A DNA stretch of 24,545 bases from a virus. The notes beneath the pieces were generated by a model that saw only the letters and a program-made list of their open reading frames with translations, made no database searches and was not told where the DNA came from. Shown piece after piece: positions 8,425 through 16,513 of the stretch. The DNA lies in the IMG/VR virus record IMGVR_UViG_3300036770_000478, positions 1 to 24,545 of that record, one strand, 5' to 3'. Within the stretch, counting starts at the first letter, position 1, and every line of letters begins with the position of its first letter. Made by a program: the position numbers and the translations under genes.

Positions 8425-8649
8425 ATGGACGATGACAAAATATCCAAGCGAGCGACCATCGTCTCTTGGGAAGAAGACGGTAAGTATCTTCGCCTGAAAT
8501 ACAGGCAGGACGACGGGCAGGTCGTAGTAGCGATCATGGAGCGCATTGGTTGGGCGCGACCACCTGCTGAAGAGTTAAAGGAAATCATGGCTATTCTCAA
8601 TGCGGGTCCTCAGTCTACTTACAATAGACCAAACCACCGGTCTTCCTAG
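8425..8649 (+). CDS. Small hypothetical protein opposing the late operon
   Basis: 74 residues from ATG 8425 behind a good AAAGGAG site. It is the only rightward gene inside the leftward late block. Sequence reads as a small alpha/beta protein: MDDDKISKRATIVSWEEDG, two predicted strands (KYLRLKYRQ, QVVVAIMERI), then a helix PAEELKEIMAIL. Its last 35 bases overlap convergently with the 3' end of the 758-residue gene. No cysteine cluster or membrane segment is present. Orientation and position fit a moron-type accessory gene expressed from its own promoter, but function and timing are unknown. The strong SD and coherent amino-acid composition support it as real. Confidence 0.62.
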   Translation: MDDDKISKRATIVSWEEDGKYLRLKYRQDDGQVVVAIMERIGWARPPAEELKEIMAILNAGPQSTYNRPNHRSS

Positions 8650-10891
8650 TTTCTTCCTCGGCTGGAAAGGCTTGTCCTGCGGCAAGGCCTGTTGCAACAC
8701 CGGGAATACCCTTATCGCGAAGCACTCGTAAAAGATTCATCAAGTCTTCTCGATAAGGTTCGCCCCGGCTTTTTGCCGTCTGTTCGTATAACTCATAGAG
8801 TTCTCCTGCGGGTCGGCGTGCCGCTTCACTTAATGCGCCAACCTTTTTGCTTGATAACGGTTCAAGCGCTGAAAGCATTTTGCGTGTTGCCGCACCGCTT
8901 CCCGGTGGTTGTGTTAATTCTTCGGAGTAGTCAACGTAGTCGCCAACAAATTTGGTTGGAACAAAACGTTCGGCCCCCAATCTTTCGGAAATCAATTTTC
9001 TTTCAGCCTCAGTCAGCTTTTGACCAAACGGTACAACTGCTACGCCTTGCCCTAAATCGGACATGAACATATCTTCGGGTAATAACTGAGCAGAATACCG
9101 CATAGCCTCCGGATCAATGCGACCTTTCCGGGGCGGTATTGCTAGCATAGACTCGCCTGTTTCTGTTGGAATTTGCACATTCCACGGAGACCCGCGTTGA
9201 GCGGTCATTAAACCTCTTAAGGCCTCGGCTGCCGTTAACTCTTGCCTTGTTCGTCTTGGCACGGACAAACCACTTCCGAGCGGTACCTCTACACCAGAAG
9301 CAAAGCCGGGTTGCGTCTCAAGTGGATATCGAGACCCGGTATAGGCCATTTCACCTTCGGGTCGATAAGAGCCTGTCATTGTGCGTGTTTCAATCGGTTT
9401 TAGTCCTAAGGCACCCTGAAGAACGTCTCTGCCTTGAATGTCTTTAAATGGCGCGGCTGCACGACTTGAAAAGTGACGTCGCTTACCTAGCTCCTCATCA
9501 ATCAACCCCTCGAGATGGCCAACACCTCGACCCGGTATTGTTTCAAAAGTGCTGTACGCAAACGCCGATTCTGGTGATCCTGCAGTTGGAAGGCTGATTG
9601 TTTTTGCCCTGCTTTCACGACCGCGACCTTCTTTTAAGTCTTCAAGACGTTTTGCCGCTCTTTCAACTTCACGTTGCTCGGATAAAGACAGGCTTGGGCC
9701 GCGAGAACTAAACGGCGTTGGTTGTAGGCCTGCAAGTTGTTCTCCATAGCCGCCCTCTTCTAAAATCCTTGCGTATGCTGGATCTCTTAGCAGAGTTGCA
9801 AAGTCTGGCGTTCCCTTAATAACTTCCGGCGTAAGTAGTCCACGTTGCAGTATTTCGCGTGCCGGCAATCCTGTTTGCGCTTGCATTTCATACAGAGGCA
9901 TAAAGACCGACCATGTTGTTTCCTGCGCCTCTGACGGTAGCATCTTGGCCTTTTCTCCGGCCTCTCGAACCCGAGCGCTGGTGCCGATGTAGCCCGGTGT
10001 CAAGCCGGGATCGCCCCTCATCAATTGCAGTGCGGTTGGCGACCCACTAAATAGTTCTTGACCCACGCCAAGGCCGCCAGCCATCCATGCGTCGTTGGTA
10101 ACCCGGTAAACATCGTCGGCAAGGTTGCGATAAAACGAATCAACTTTAGGCCCTGACAGAGTGACTTTTGTTGGGTCTTGTGCCGATAGGACGCGGCTTG
10201 CGTTGTTTGCCCAGGCCTCGAGAACCGACTCCTCACCTTTGGTTCCCTGAACCGACGATCCCATAATGGCGCGAATCGAACGCTCATCCGTTGGACGTCC
10301 GGCAGCATTCCAGTTTTTCCAAGTGTTAAGCGTGTTAATCAGGTTGGATTCAACCGATGTTTGCGGGGACATGGCCGCTAGTAGCGACGAGAATCTTGGA
10401 GCGTCTACACCAAACACATCCATGATGGCCTGAGTGCTGGCTCTGTACCATCCTCGTTTTGGTTCTCCCATTTTTGCTACTGCAGACAGTTCTTTAGCGT
10501 CCGGTATGATTTTGAGTAACTGATCAATTTGCAGAACATTGTCAGCCCTTGAAATTGTTTTCATAAGCTCTTGCGGCGTCATAAACCGAGACGCTTTAGC
10601 AAACTCAGGAAACCTTTGCTTATAGGACTCGAGCAATTCCATTTGCTCGTCGGACAATTCTTTGCGTTGCATCTTGACAAGCTCTCGACCCGTTTGACCA
10701 CGAACGGGATCCACTTGCGGAGCGAGCACGCCAGGAAACTCTCGTGTTTTTGTAGCTTTTTGGGCTGCCTCCTGAGCAGTCTTAGCGCCCTTCGCAATAC
10801 CTTGAAGTACTTTGCCGCCAGTAGAGAACTTCTGGGAAAGGTTGCCTCTACCAAACATCGGGATCAACATGGGGTCTACTTGGAAAGGCAC
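8615..10891 (-). CDS. Large virion-associated protein with helical DUF7178-like domain
   Basis: 758 residues starting with GTG 10891..10889, chosen because AAGGAGG sits exactly six bases upstream. Residues 11-35 are a Gly-rich linker (PMFGRGNLSQKFSTGGKVLQ) shared with the 855-residue neighbour. Residues about 147-270 form a helical domain with FGVDAPRFSSLLAAMSPQT, SNLINTLNTWKNW and KVDSFYRNL, then VTNDAWM. This resembles a phage domain I recall as DUF7178, which has a helix-hairpin-helix-like look but no proven function. The rest is Pro/Arg/Glu-rich, and it ends KTGGLVYCK. Position next to portal and terminase suggests an internal or ejected virion protein. That is inference, as is the family name. 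Confidence 0.72.
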   Translation of the reverse strand: MPFQVDPMLIPMFGRGNLSQKFSTGGKVLQGIAKGAKTAQEAAQKATKTREFPGVLAPQVDPVRGQTGRELVKMQRKELSDEQMELLESYKQRFPEFAKASRFMTPQELMKTISRADNVLQIDQLLKIIPDAKELSAVAKMGEPKRGWYRASTQAIMDVFGVDAPRFSSLLAAMSPQTSVESNLINTLNTWKNWNAAGRPTDERSIRAIMGSSVQGTKGEESVLEAWANNASRVLSAQDPTKVTLSGPKVDSFYRNLADDVYRVTNDAWMAGGLGVGQELFSGSPTALQLMRGDPGLTPGYIGTSARVREAGEKAKMLPSEAQETTWSVFMPLYEMQAQTGLPAREILQRGLLTPEVIKGTPDFATLLRDPAYARILEEGGYGEQLAGLQPTPFSSRGPSLSLSEQREVERAAKRLEDLKEGRGRESRAKTISLPTAGSPESAFAYSTFETIPGRGVGHLEGLIDEELGKRRHFSSRAAAPFKDIQGRDVLQGALGLKPIETRTMTGSYRPEGEMAYTGSRYPLETQPGFASGVEVPLGSGLSVPRRTRQELTAAEALRGLMTAQRGSPWNVQIPTETGESMLAIPPRKGRIDPEAMRYSAQLLPEDMFMSDLGQGVAVVPFGQKLTEAERKLISERLGAERFVPTKFVGDYVDYSEELTQPPGSGAATRKMLSALEPLSSKKVGALSEAARRPAGELYELYEQTAKSRGEPYREDLMNLLRVLRDKGIPGVATGLAAGQAFPAEEETRKTGGLVYCK

Positions 10892-13443
10892 GCTAGGCCT
10901 CCTTTTTTCTTTAGTTGGGTGCGCTCCACTACATCACTTGGTGCAATGGCTCGTGCTCGAGTTGTTAGTAACTCTCGATTAAATTCATCAATGGGCAATG
11001 CAAGTCCGTACTCTTTACCTACAAAAGGGTCAACCATCAGCATCTCTATATGAGGATCTTCGCCTCGTGTAGCCGCCCGGCGGGTAGCGTAGTACTCAGC
11101 CACCTTCCTCTGGGGCGTGGTGGACAGGACAGGCTCCTCAAGCCTCTCGCCGGTGTAGCCGCGGTAGACGCCTTGAAGCATCTTCTTACCCTCTTTGGCG
11201 GCTTCGCTTGCGCCCTTACTGATACCTTTAAGCACCTTGCCACCCGGCGCAAACTTCTTAACGGAGCCACCCTGCTTGAACATGGGTAAACCCTGAGAGA
11301 GGATGTCGTTGCGCATCTCCTCTGTGATGGGCATGAAGTAGACCTCAGACTCTTTCTTGTCGCGCTCACCAAAAGGAATGGTGCGCTTCTCGAGTTGGAC
11401 GCCGTAACGCTTACCAATTTCGTTTAAATGCTTGGGCAGCATGTCGTCGTAGAACTTGTCCTTACCCTTTCCGCCGATCTTGAGGTCAAGGCCGCCCAAT
11501 TTCTGCACAGATTCACCAGAGAAATTAGTAGAGGTGGGCGCAGCCAATAGTTTCTCGGTCGTTTCTTTGCCAATGAGACCCGCTAACTCATCTGCGGGCA
11601 CCGTTTTATTGATTGCCAGCCGCCCATCTTTCTGGGCAATAAACGTGTTCGACTTCGGCAAGTAATAGATTTCGTCCACATGCTTACTCAAGTCATACCG
11701 GTCAGCAATAATTTGACCCACCGGAAACCCAATGCCACCCTTACCCTCTTTGGCGGCTTTGACGAGAAAGTTATTGATGACTGGCTTGTACCAGTTGCCA
11801 CGGAAGGGATTGTCGGGGGTAGTTTTGATCTCAATAGCGTTTATGAACCTGCGAATCTTTTCCGCGTTCTGCTTAGCAAACTCCATGTTGCCAAGCAGTT
11901 GCAGACCCTCATCCTGTGGGCCTCGATTTTGGTAGGCGTTCTTCGCTGCCTCTGCACGAGCCTCTGCCTTTGCTAATGCTTCCCTGGCTTTGCTTAATTC
12001 TTTTTTCTTACTGGCAAGCTGTTCTGGGGCGTCATAGCCCTGCTTGGCGCCCTTGATTGCCCAGTCGGACTGGATCTCTTCTGCAAAAAGCGTGGGCGTA
12101 CCGTCAATAGTGCGGTCGGTTGCACGGATGGAACCAAAGGTATTGTCGGCGTTGTCGAAGTGAGCAGGCGGGGGTTTGAACACTCCCTCAACCTTGTCAT
12201 CCGGTAGCTTATAAAGGATCTCGCGGTAGTTCTCGCCGCCAGGGATTTGATAATCATCGGCAAATTTGGTATTTGAGTTGAAGTCTGGCAACTCTGAAAG
12301 GATGTCGTCGATCCGATCTTGCTCGCTCTCAAGCCAATGAAACTTGCGTGACTCTGGTATGTAACGCACCTCGCCTGAACTGTCTTTTGCGTAGAAACCT
12401 CCGGTATCCGCGGCATCCACCTCAAGGTCATCAAAGTAACGATTAAGGGTGACCATCAGGTGGTTACGCAGGTGCGCCTTGTCCTCAAACTCTTCGTCAA
12501 GGTCGTACATATCCAGCCAGTCAAACTCACGGGGCAGCGTGTTTAACTGTTCTTTGCTTAAGCGACCAGCACCGGCCATGCGCTCGTCCTCAATCAACTG
12601 CAGGCGGTTGGTCTCAAGGTAGTCCTGCACCTCTTGCTTCGTAACCTTTGGGGTGTTCTTAAGGTACTCATCCAGCCCGGTAACCTTAATTTCTGCCAGA
12701 GGGACGCCCTTCATCTTGCTCAACTGGGCTAAGAACTGGGTGCCGGTTCCCTTGTCCTGCAACTTATCCACACCTTCAGACAGGCGTGATGAGAACCCGA
12801 GGGTATCTAGGCTGATAGCGCCTACCGGTGGTGTTGCAAACGTCTCTTGGACGGTCTCAACGGCCTTGGTGCCTACCTGAGTGGCGGCTTTGGTTGCCTG
12901 CCTGACATCCTCAGCGGCTTTCTGGCCGGCACGGGCAATGTTCAGCTTGCTCAGAGCAAAAGGCATATTCGCTAGGGGAAGCAACTCAACCGTGAATGGC
13001 GTATGAGGGATCTTGGCTTTATCCATAAGGTTTGCAAGCGGCTCCAGCTTCTCACCCGTTCGGATGGTGTACTCAAGCCCAAGGTCAGTCTTGGGTAGCT
13101 CAGCGCCCTCTAGGTACGATTCACCCAGCGCAGGCTGGTCGGTGGCTCGTCCGTACAACTCCACGAAAGGGTAGGTCATGCCACGACCAATGGTCGAGCC
13201 TAAGAACCCTGCGGCTTCACGGGCGCCCTCAATCTTCTCCGGCAGCGGTCGGGCGGCAAACTCCTCTTGGCGTTGCTTCTCCTCTAACTGCTTCCTGCCT
13301 TCGAGGATCTGCTTGAGCTTCTCGGCGTTAGGGTCAGGCTTTGAGATGGAGGGAACCTCATACACGCTAGGAAATTGAGACCCTTCGATCTGCTTTCCGC
13401 TCATGAGTTCGTTGAATAGGCGAATCTGCTCTTCGTCAATCAT
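10876..13443 (-). CDS. Large multidomain virion/polyvalent-type protein with ART-like C-terminus
   Basis: 855 residues from ATG 13443 behind AAGGAGG. Residues about 216-285 contain GTGTQFLAQLSKMKGVPLAE and KVTKQEVQDYL, a segment common in large phage internal proteins. Residues about 430-461 have GSIRATDRT and LFAEEIQSDW, characteristic of polyvalent-protein domains. That region ends near 722 with ITEEMRNDILSQGLPMF. A Gly-rich linker (720-745) follows, then a C-terminal module with VYRG (759-762), LSTTPQRKVAEYYA (773-786) and a late Glu (E820 or E824). This is reminiscent of the R-S-E layout of ADP-ribosyltransferases. It ends KKKGGLACLSK. It is probably packaged and ejected with DNA. Domain names beyond motif resemblance are inference. 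Confidence 0.75.
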   Translation of the reverse strand: MIDEEQIRLFNELMSGKQIEGSQFPSVYEVPSISKPDPNAEKLKQILEGRKQLEEKQRQEEFAARPLPEKIEGAREAAGFLGSTIGRGMTYPFVELYGRATDQPALGESYLEGAELPKTDLGLEYTIRTGEKLEPLANLMDKAKIPHTPFTVELLPLANMPFALSKLNIARAGQKAAEDVRQATKAATQVGTKAVETVQETFATPPVGAISLDTLGFSSRLSEGVDKLQDKGTGTQFLAQLSKMKGVPLAEIKVTGLDEYLKNTPKVTKQEVQDYLETNRLQLIEDERMAGAGRLSKEQLNTLPREFDWLDMYDLDEEFEDKAHLRNHLMVTLNRYFDDLEVDAADTGGFYAKDSSGEVRYIPESRKFHWLESEQDRIDDILSELPDFNSNTKFADDYQIPGGENYREILYKLPDDKVEGVFKPPPAHFDNADNTFGSIRATDRTIDGTPTLFAEEIQSDWAIKGAKQGYDAPEQLASKKKELSKAREALAKAEARAEAAKNAYQNRGPQDEGLQLLGNMEFAKQNAEKIRRFINAIEIKTTPDNPFRGNWYKPVINNFLVKAAKEGKGGIGFPVGQIIADRYDLSKHVDEIYYLPKSNTFIAQKDGRLAINKTVPADELAGLIGKETTEKLLAAPTSTNFSGESVQKLGGLDLKIGGKGKDKFYDDMLPKHLNEIGKRYGVQLEKRTIPFGERDKKESEVYFMPITEEMRNDILSQGLPMFKQGGSVKKFAPGGKVLKGISKGASEAAKEGKKMLQGVYRGYTGERLEEPVLSTTPQRKVAEYYATRRAATRGEDPHIEMLMVDPFVGKEYGLALPIDEFNRELLTTRARAIAPSDVVERTQLKKKGGLACLSK
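10898..10904 (-). promoter_or_regulatory. SD of 758-residue gene embedded in KKGG codons of upstream gene
   Basis: Read leftward, AAAAAAGGAGGC encodes the Lys-Lys-Gly-Gly of the upstream protein's C-terminal tail and is also a full AAGGAGG ribosome site. It stands six bases before the GTG start of the 758-residue gene. The two genes overlap by 16 bases. This decides the GTG start and indicates coupled translation. Confidence 0.8.
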
Positions 13444-13488
13444 GACGCCTCCTTATCGCGCCAGTTTAAGAGACCCGCCACTCGATGT

Positions 13489-14904
13489 CTACTGAGCATA
13501 CGGATTCTCGCGTCGCACCATGCCGGCATCGGCGTAGTCGTCCTCGTCCAACTCATCCCGCGGGGGGTCGATATCCAGCCATCCTGCATCCCGTAGAAAC
13601 CGAAGCGCTTGCGTACAGGCATCGACGTAATCATCATGCGTGGTCTCAGGAAACGCACAGATCTGGCTTACGAACCCTTCAGCCCAGTCCCTGACGTAGC
13701 CGGGTCTCTGACTGCTCTCAGGTATCCACACCCTGCCTCGGGCAATAATGTTGGAGACAATGTTAAGTCTCTGAATCTTGTCTGCTCGCCCTGGATTGTA
13801 GGCTCTGACAGGTAGGTGCGCCCTCTGAAGGTCTTGGATCAGGCTGATGCCTGCTGACTTATCCTCCACAAGGATCAGATCCACCCGTTTCCTGTCGTTG
13901 CCCTCACCAAAGACCGTGTCGTACTCCTCGACCACCTTAGGTCGTAAGTCAGGGTATTGCAGGCGGTCTTGCCAGCAGTCGATGACCATGACCGACATTG
14001 GACTGTCCGTAGGCTTAAAGACGCCAAAGGTAATGCAGGCGGTCGGGTCGTTCTGGGTCTTTTCAGTAGAGGCGCAGTCGTAAGACTGGATGATGTACTC
14101 GAACGCAGGGAAATCCCTACCGGTAGGCCATAGCTTGAAGTTATCACGCTTAACAATGCCTGACTCTTCGGGGTCGATGATCTCGGCGTAGATCTCCTGC
14201 CTGCCCAGCCGGGTACCCTCGTACTGCAGGATCTGCTTCTGAAAGGATGGCGCAAGGTTCGCCAGGTTCTCGTAGGTTGACGCCCGTGTAACCGTCACAT
14301 CCTCACCCTCTCTGCCCACTAAGTCCATGATCAGGTCTTTCGGCTTTGGAGTGGTGGTGGCCAAGATCCTCGTTTTCTTACCTAGACGCACGCCGAACAT
14401 AATCTGATCCCACGCCTCTTGCAGGTAGTCCCATGCCGCTAGCTCATCGAGCCATGCCCCGTGGAACTGAGGGCCTCTGAAGCGCTCTGGCTCCGATGCT
14501 GGGATGCCCTTGATAAGAGAGCCATTGGTGAGTTTCAACTCGTGGAACGCCCGGTTGTAGTCCACGATCAGTTGTGCTGGGATCACCGAAAGAAGACCTG
14601 AGTCACCCTCAAAGCACGTTGCCCTGACGTCAGAAGACGTTGGAGCGCCCACCAGCCACCGGGTGCCGGGTTCGGTCCATGCCCACCAGCCAACCTGTTC
14701 GGCAGCCGTCCGGGTCTTGCCTGCGCCTCGACCTGCAAGCATCAGCCAGATCGTCCACCAGTCACCAGGCGGCACGACCTGATGTTTGTGGGCCTTCGTT
14801 AACCAGTTAGCACGCCATGCCCATGCGGCTTGATCCTGAGGCTTTAAGAGCTTGAACTTGCCCTGTGTCTCTGGATCAGCAAGGATCTCACTCAGGTCCG
14901 TCAT
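13489..14904 (-). CDS. Terminase large subunit (ATPase/nuclease)
   Basis: 471 residues. The packaging ATPase is clear: Walker A LAGRGAGKT (56-64), Walker B HGAWLDE with D153/E154, and a coupling motif LATTTPKPK (181-189). The C-terminal RNase H-like nuclease has acidic residues at the expected places: D276 in SYDCAST, E347/D348 in LVEDKSAG, and D424, D425 and D428 in THDDYVDA. It cuts concatemeric DNA and drives it through the portal. The length is normal for the family. Its start lies 17 bases inside the 75-residue gene and lacks a strong SD, so coupling is likely. It follows the small terminase gene, as is usual. Confidence 0.93.
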   Translation of the reverse strand: MTDLSEILADPETQGKFKLLKPQDQAAWAWRANWLTKAHKHQVVPPGDWWTIWLMLAGRGAGKTRTAAEQVGWWAWTEPGTRWLVGAPTSSDVRATCFEGDSGLLSVIPAQLIVDYNRAFHELKLTNGSLIKGIPASEPERFRGPQFHGAWLDELAAWDYLQEAWDQIMFGVRLGKKTRILATTTPKPKDLIMDLVGREGEDVTVTRASTYENLANLAPSFQKQILQYEGTRLGRQEIYAEIIDPEESGIVKRDNFKLWPTGRDFPAFEYIIQSYDCASTEKTQNDPTACITFGVFKPTDSPMSVMVIDCWQDRLQYPDLRPKVVEEYDTVFGEGNDRKRVDLILVEDKSAGISLIQDLQRAHLPVRAYNPGRADKIQRLNIVSNIIARGRVWIPESSQRPGYVRDWAEGFVSQICAFPETTHDDYVDACTQALRFLRDAGWLDIDPPRDELDEDDYADAGMVRRENPYAQ

Positions 14905-15115
14905 AGCGCTCGTAAAAATGCTTTAAGGTCCAACGCTCCACACAACTCTCCCCGATCTGCATGATTCCCGGTTTAACCTTCAGTAGCTTCGTTAAGGTAA
15001 CCGCTCGGACCTTTCTGTGGCGACCATGAGTAATCCCGGTGATCGTCCGAACCTTCTTTGTACTGCTTATGACCCGGTCACCTACCTGCAAACGATCTGC
15101 GGCAGCGTCATCCAA
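14888..15115 (-). CDS. Small protein between terminase subunits
   Basis: 75 residues. The frame begins with TTG at 15115..15113, eight bases before the end of the small terminase gene, and ends 17 bases inside the large terminase gene. No ATG is available in frame near the start, so TTG or a slightly later codon must be used. The content is beta-rich and basic: RLQVGDRVISSTKKVRTITG resembles a small SH3/KOW-like barrel, followed by KVRAVTLTKLLKVKPG and an aromatic C-terminal helix. Overlaps on both sides support a coupled gene in the packaging operon. Function is unknown; DNA or terminase binding would be speculation. Confidence 0.6.
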   Translation of the reverse strand: MDDAAADRLQVGDRVISSTKKVRTITGITHGRHRKVRAVTLTKLLKVKPGIMQIGESCVERWTLKHFYERYDGPE

Positions 15116-15662
15116 CTTGCTTCTTTAACTCCAAGTTTTGCAAGATCGATGTAAACAACTCGGATGCATCTAACTGAACGGATGTCTGCAGGGGGTTCTC
15201 AGCGTCACCGGCAAGACTGACCCTGTCACCGTACTTCTTAGGCTTCAACTTGGATGCACACCACTTACGCGAGTCAATGCGTTGTCTCTGCCATTGGAGC
15301 CAACCGGTGTCTACCGTCTCCATCCCGTGCTTGTTGAGCATCATTCTGGGCGGCTCGTCAGACAGGGCTTGAATCTCGTCAGCCAAAGTGTCTGCTTGCT
15401 CTTCTCTGGCGCGAGTGTACTGTTCTGAAAATGAGGGGTAGCGGCCAATCCAACGATAAATCGTATCCAACGTAGGCATACCTGCTTCTCTACAGATATT
15501 CCTTAATGATTCCCCATTCGTTATCCTTGTACAGATCTTTGAGCATAGCTCTTCTGTGTACTTGGTGGGGCGTCCTAGCTTCTTTGGCGCGGGTTGTTCC
15601 GCGGCTTGTGCCGGCTTAGCGGCTTCTGTGGGTTTTCGCTTTTCAGGCATCACCTTAATCAT
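15108..15662 (-). CDS. Terminase small subunit-like DNA-binding protein
   Basis: 184 residues from ATG 15662; the ATG four codons later is an alternative, and neither has a strong SD. The N-terminus is Ala/Pro/Lys-rich and probably disordered. Residues 30-75 read GRPTKYTEELCSKICTRI, then NGESLRNICREAGMPTLDT, then IYRWI, a helix-turn-helix typical of small terminases. A helical central domain with EQYTRAREEQADTLADEI follows, then WLQWQRQRIDSRKWCASKLK, and a C-terminal helix for partner contact. It would recognise the packaging site and regulate the large subunit. Position directly before the large terminase supports this. Confidence 0.85.
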   Translation of the reverse strand: MIKVMPEKRKPTEAAKPAQAAEQPAPKKLGRPTKYTEELCSKICTRITNGESLRNICREAGMPTLDTIYRWIGRYPSFSEQYTRAREEQADTLADEIQALSDEPPRMMLNKHGMETVDTGWLQWQRQRIDSRKWCASKLKPKKYGDRVSLAGDAENPLQTSVQLDASELFTSILQNLELKKQVG

Positions 15663-15740
15663 CCGAAGTGGTTTCGATAGGGGTGATACTACATCGTCAT
15701 GGGGCTGGAGGCTACTACCCTGTGTGGTGGATGGGGGAGT

Positions 15741-15754
15741 TGAGGAAATCCTCA
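15741..15754. other. Small hairpin at the end of the membrane-protein gene
   Basis: TGAGGAAATCCTCA is a perfect 6-bp inverted repeat around AA. It overlaps the TGA of the 46-residue gene and stands before the about 90-base gap (15663-15751) leading to the small terminase. There is no U-tract, so a terminator is doubtful. The rest of the gap shows no gene and no convincing promoter. Confidence 0.3.
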
Positions 15755-15892
15755 GGTAATAACCCCCAGACCGATAACGACTTGAGATACCACCGTGATG
15801 ACAACACCTACCCAGAATGCAATGAGTAAGTAGTTGTCTCCACGAGTGATTTTAACACGGCTCTTGAGTTCAAGCCACTCCCGGCGTGTCAT
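15752..15892 (-). CDS. 46-residue single-span membrane protein
   Basis: Translated by hand. ATG 15892..15890 overlaps the upstream TGA (ATGA junction). The N-terminal half is charged (MTRREWLELKSRVKITRGDN). The C-terminal half is one hydrophobic span (LLIAFWVGVVITVVSQVVIG) ending LGVIT. The positive N-terminal part and a single span predict an inner-membrane peptide with N-in topology. Small membrane peptides in phages are sometimes holins, antiholins or superinfection-exclusion factors, but there is no lysis gene beside it, so no function is assigned. The overlap and composition support a real gene. Confidence 0.62.
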   Translation of the reverse strand: MTRREWLELKSRVKITRGDNYLLIAFWVGVVITVVSQVVIGLGVIT

Positions 15893-16068
15893 TCTGCGAT
15901 CTCCGGCACAGGAAACAATACCGATGCGGTCGATGCGTAAACGATAATCTCGTAGGTCTCGCCCCTCTCGGTGTGAATCGTGTAGACCCTCGAATAACTT
16001 CCGGTGCCAAGTTTGTGTGCCTCGGATGCCTCAACCTTCAGAACATTGTGAATGTGGGTGCTGATCAT
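15889..16068 (-). CDS. 59-residue hypothetical protein
   Basis: Translated by hand from ATG 16068 behind AGGAGAG to TGA 15891..15889, which overlaps the next ATG. The protein is small and beta-rich: THIHNVLKVEASEAHKLGTG, then SRVYTIHTERGETYEIIVYA. It reads like a compact five-strand domain. No cysteine pair or membrane segment is seen. It belongs to the leftward accessory cluster between replication and packaging genes. Function is unknown. Confidence 0.66.
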   Translation of the reverse strand: MISTHIHNVLKVEASEAHKLGTGSYSRVYTIHTERGETYEIIVYASTASVLFPVPEIAE

Positions 16069-16077
16069 CTCTCTCTC

Positions 16078-16269
16078 CTATACCGTTTCGGTTGTGGTTG
16101 TAAGCGAATTGGTTGATTCAATGAATCCTGTGCTCACGCCTTGGTGGTAAGCGTGGATCACCATGTAAGCGATTCGGTACTTCTGCTCGGCGGTTAAGGT
16201 GCTATCGCTGAGTTTTTCGATCTCAAGAATTTCTTGATAGATGTTGTCGTTGTCTGCGTAGTTCATCAT
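16078..16269 (-). CDS. 63-residue hypothetical protein
   Basis: ATG 16269 stands behind a strong AAGGAGAG site; the second Met is an alternative. The acidic N-terminus (MMNYADNDNIYQEILEIEKL) is followed by a helix EQKYRIAYMVIHAYHQG and a Ser/Thr-rich tail. It is a probable all-helical small protein. It is spaced nine bases after the previous stop and before the 59-residue gene, so it is part of one transcript. Function is unknown. Confidence 0.64.
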   Translation of the reverse strand: MMNYADNDNIYQEILEIEKLSDSTLTAEQKYRIAYMVIHAYHQGVSTGFIESTNSLTTTTETV

Positions 16270-16277
16270 GTCTCTCC

Positions 16278-16481
16278 TTAAAAAACGTAGCTAAGAACGG
16301 CTTCGTAAACCAAGTCGCTTTCGTTGTTCAACAGTTCCAACTCGGCGTCATTGAGGGGCGTGTGGGTATCGAGCCACTCGGCGTAATTGATGAATGCATC
16401 GCTGAAATCGGGGTAGTCGCGGGTATCAACATCATCAACTTCAAAGTTTCCAACAGGGCGGTTGTGAAAGATGTGTGTCAT
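16278..16481 (-). CDS. 67-residue acidic hypothetical protein
   Basis: ATG 16481 has AGGAG seven bases upstream, directly abutting the UUCG hairpin at 16494-16507. The protein is strongly acidic (DVDTRDYPDFSDAFINYAEW, then NDAELELLNNESDLVYEAV), with no basic patch. Small acidic phage proteins sometimes act as DNA mimics or inhibitors of host proteins, but nothing here proves that. It is co-directional with the cluster. Function is unknown. Confidence 0.64.
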   Translation of the reverse strand: MTHIFHNRPVGNFEVDDVDTRDYPDFSDAFINYAEWLDTHTPLNDAELELLNNESDLVYEAVLSYVF

Positions 16482-16493
16482 TTTGTTTCTCCT

Positions 16494-16507
16494 GGGGCCG
16501 AAGCCCC
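16494..16507 (-). other. UUCG-capped intergenic RNA hairpin, copy 2
   Basis: Read leftward, GGGGC-TTCG-GCCCC forms a 5-bp GC stem with a UUCG tetraloop closed by C-G, among the most stable RNA hairpins known. It begins five bases after the TAA codon of the upstream gene and abuts the AGGAG of the next gene. No U-run follows, so it is not a standard intrinsic terminator. It is identical to the copy at 16862-16875. Confidence 0.75.
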
Positions 16508-16513
16508 GTTAAT

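Noticed and set aside
13032-13316. 94-residue + strand frame
   Set aside because: It is antisense to the 855-residue protein and lacks an SD and coherent composition.
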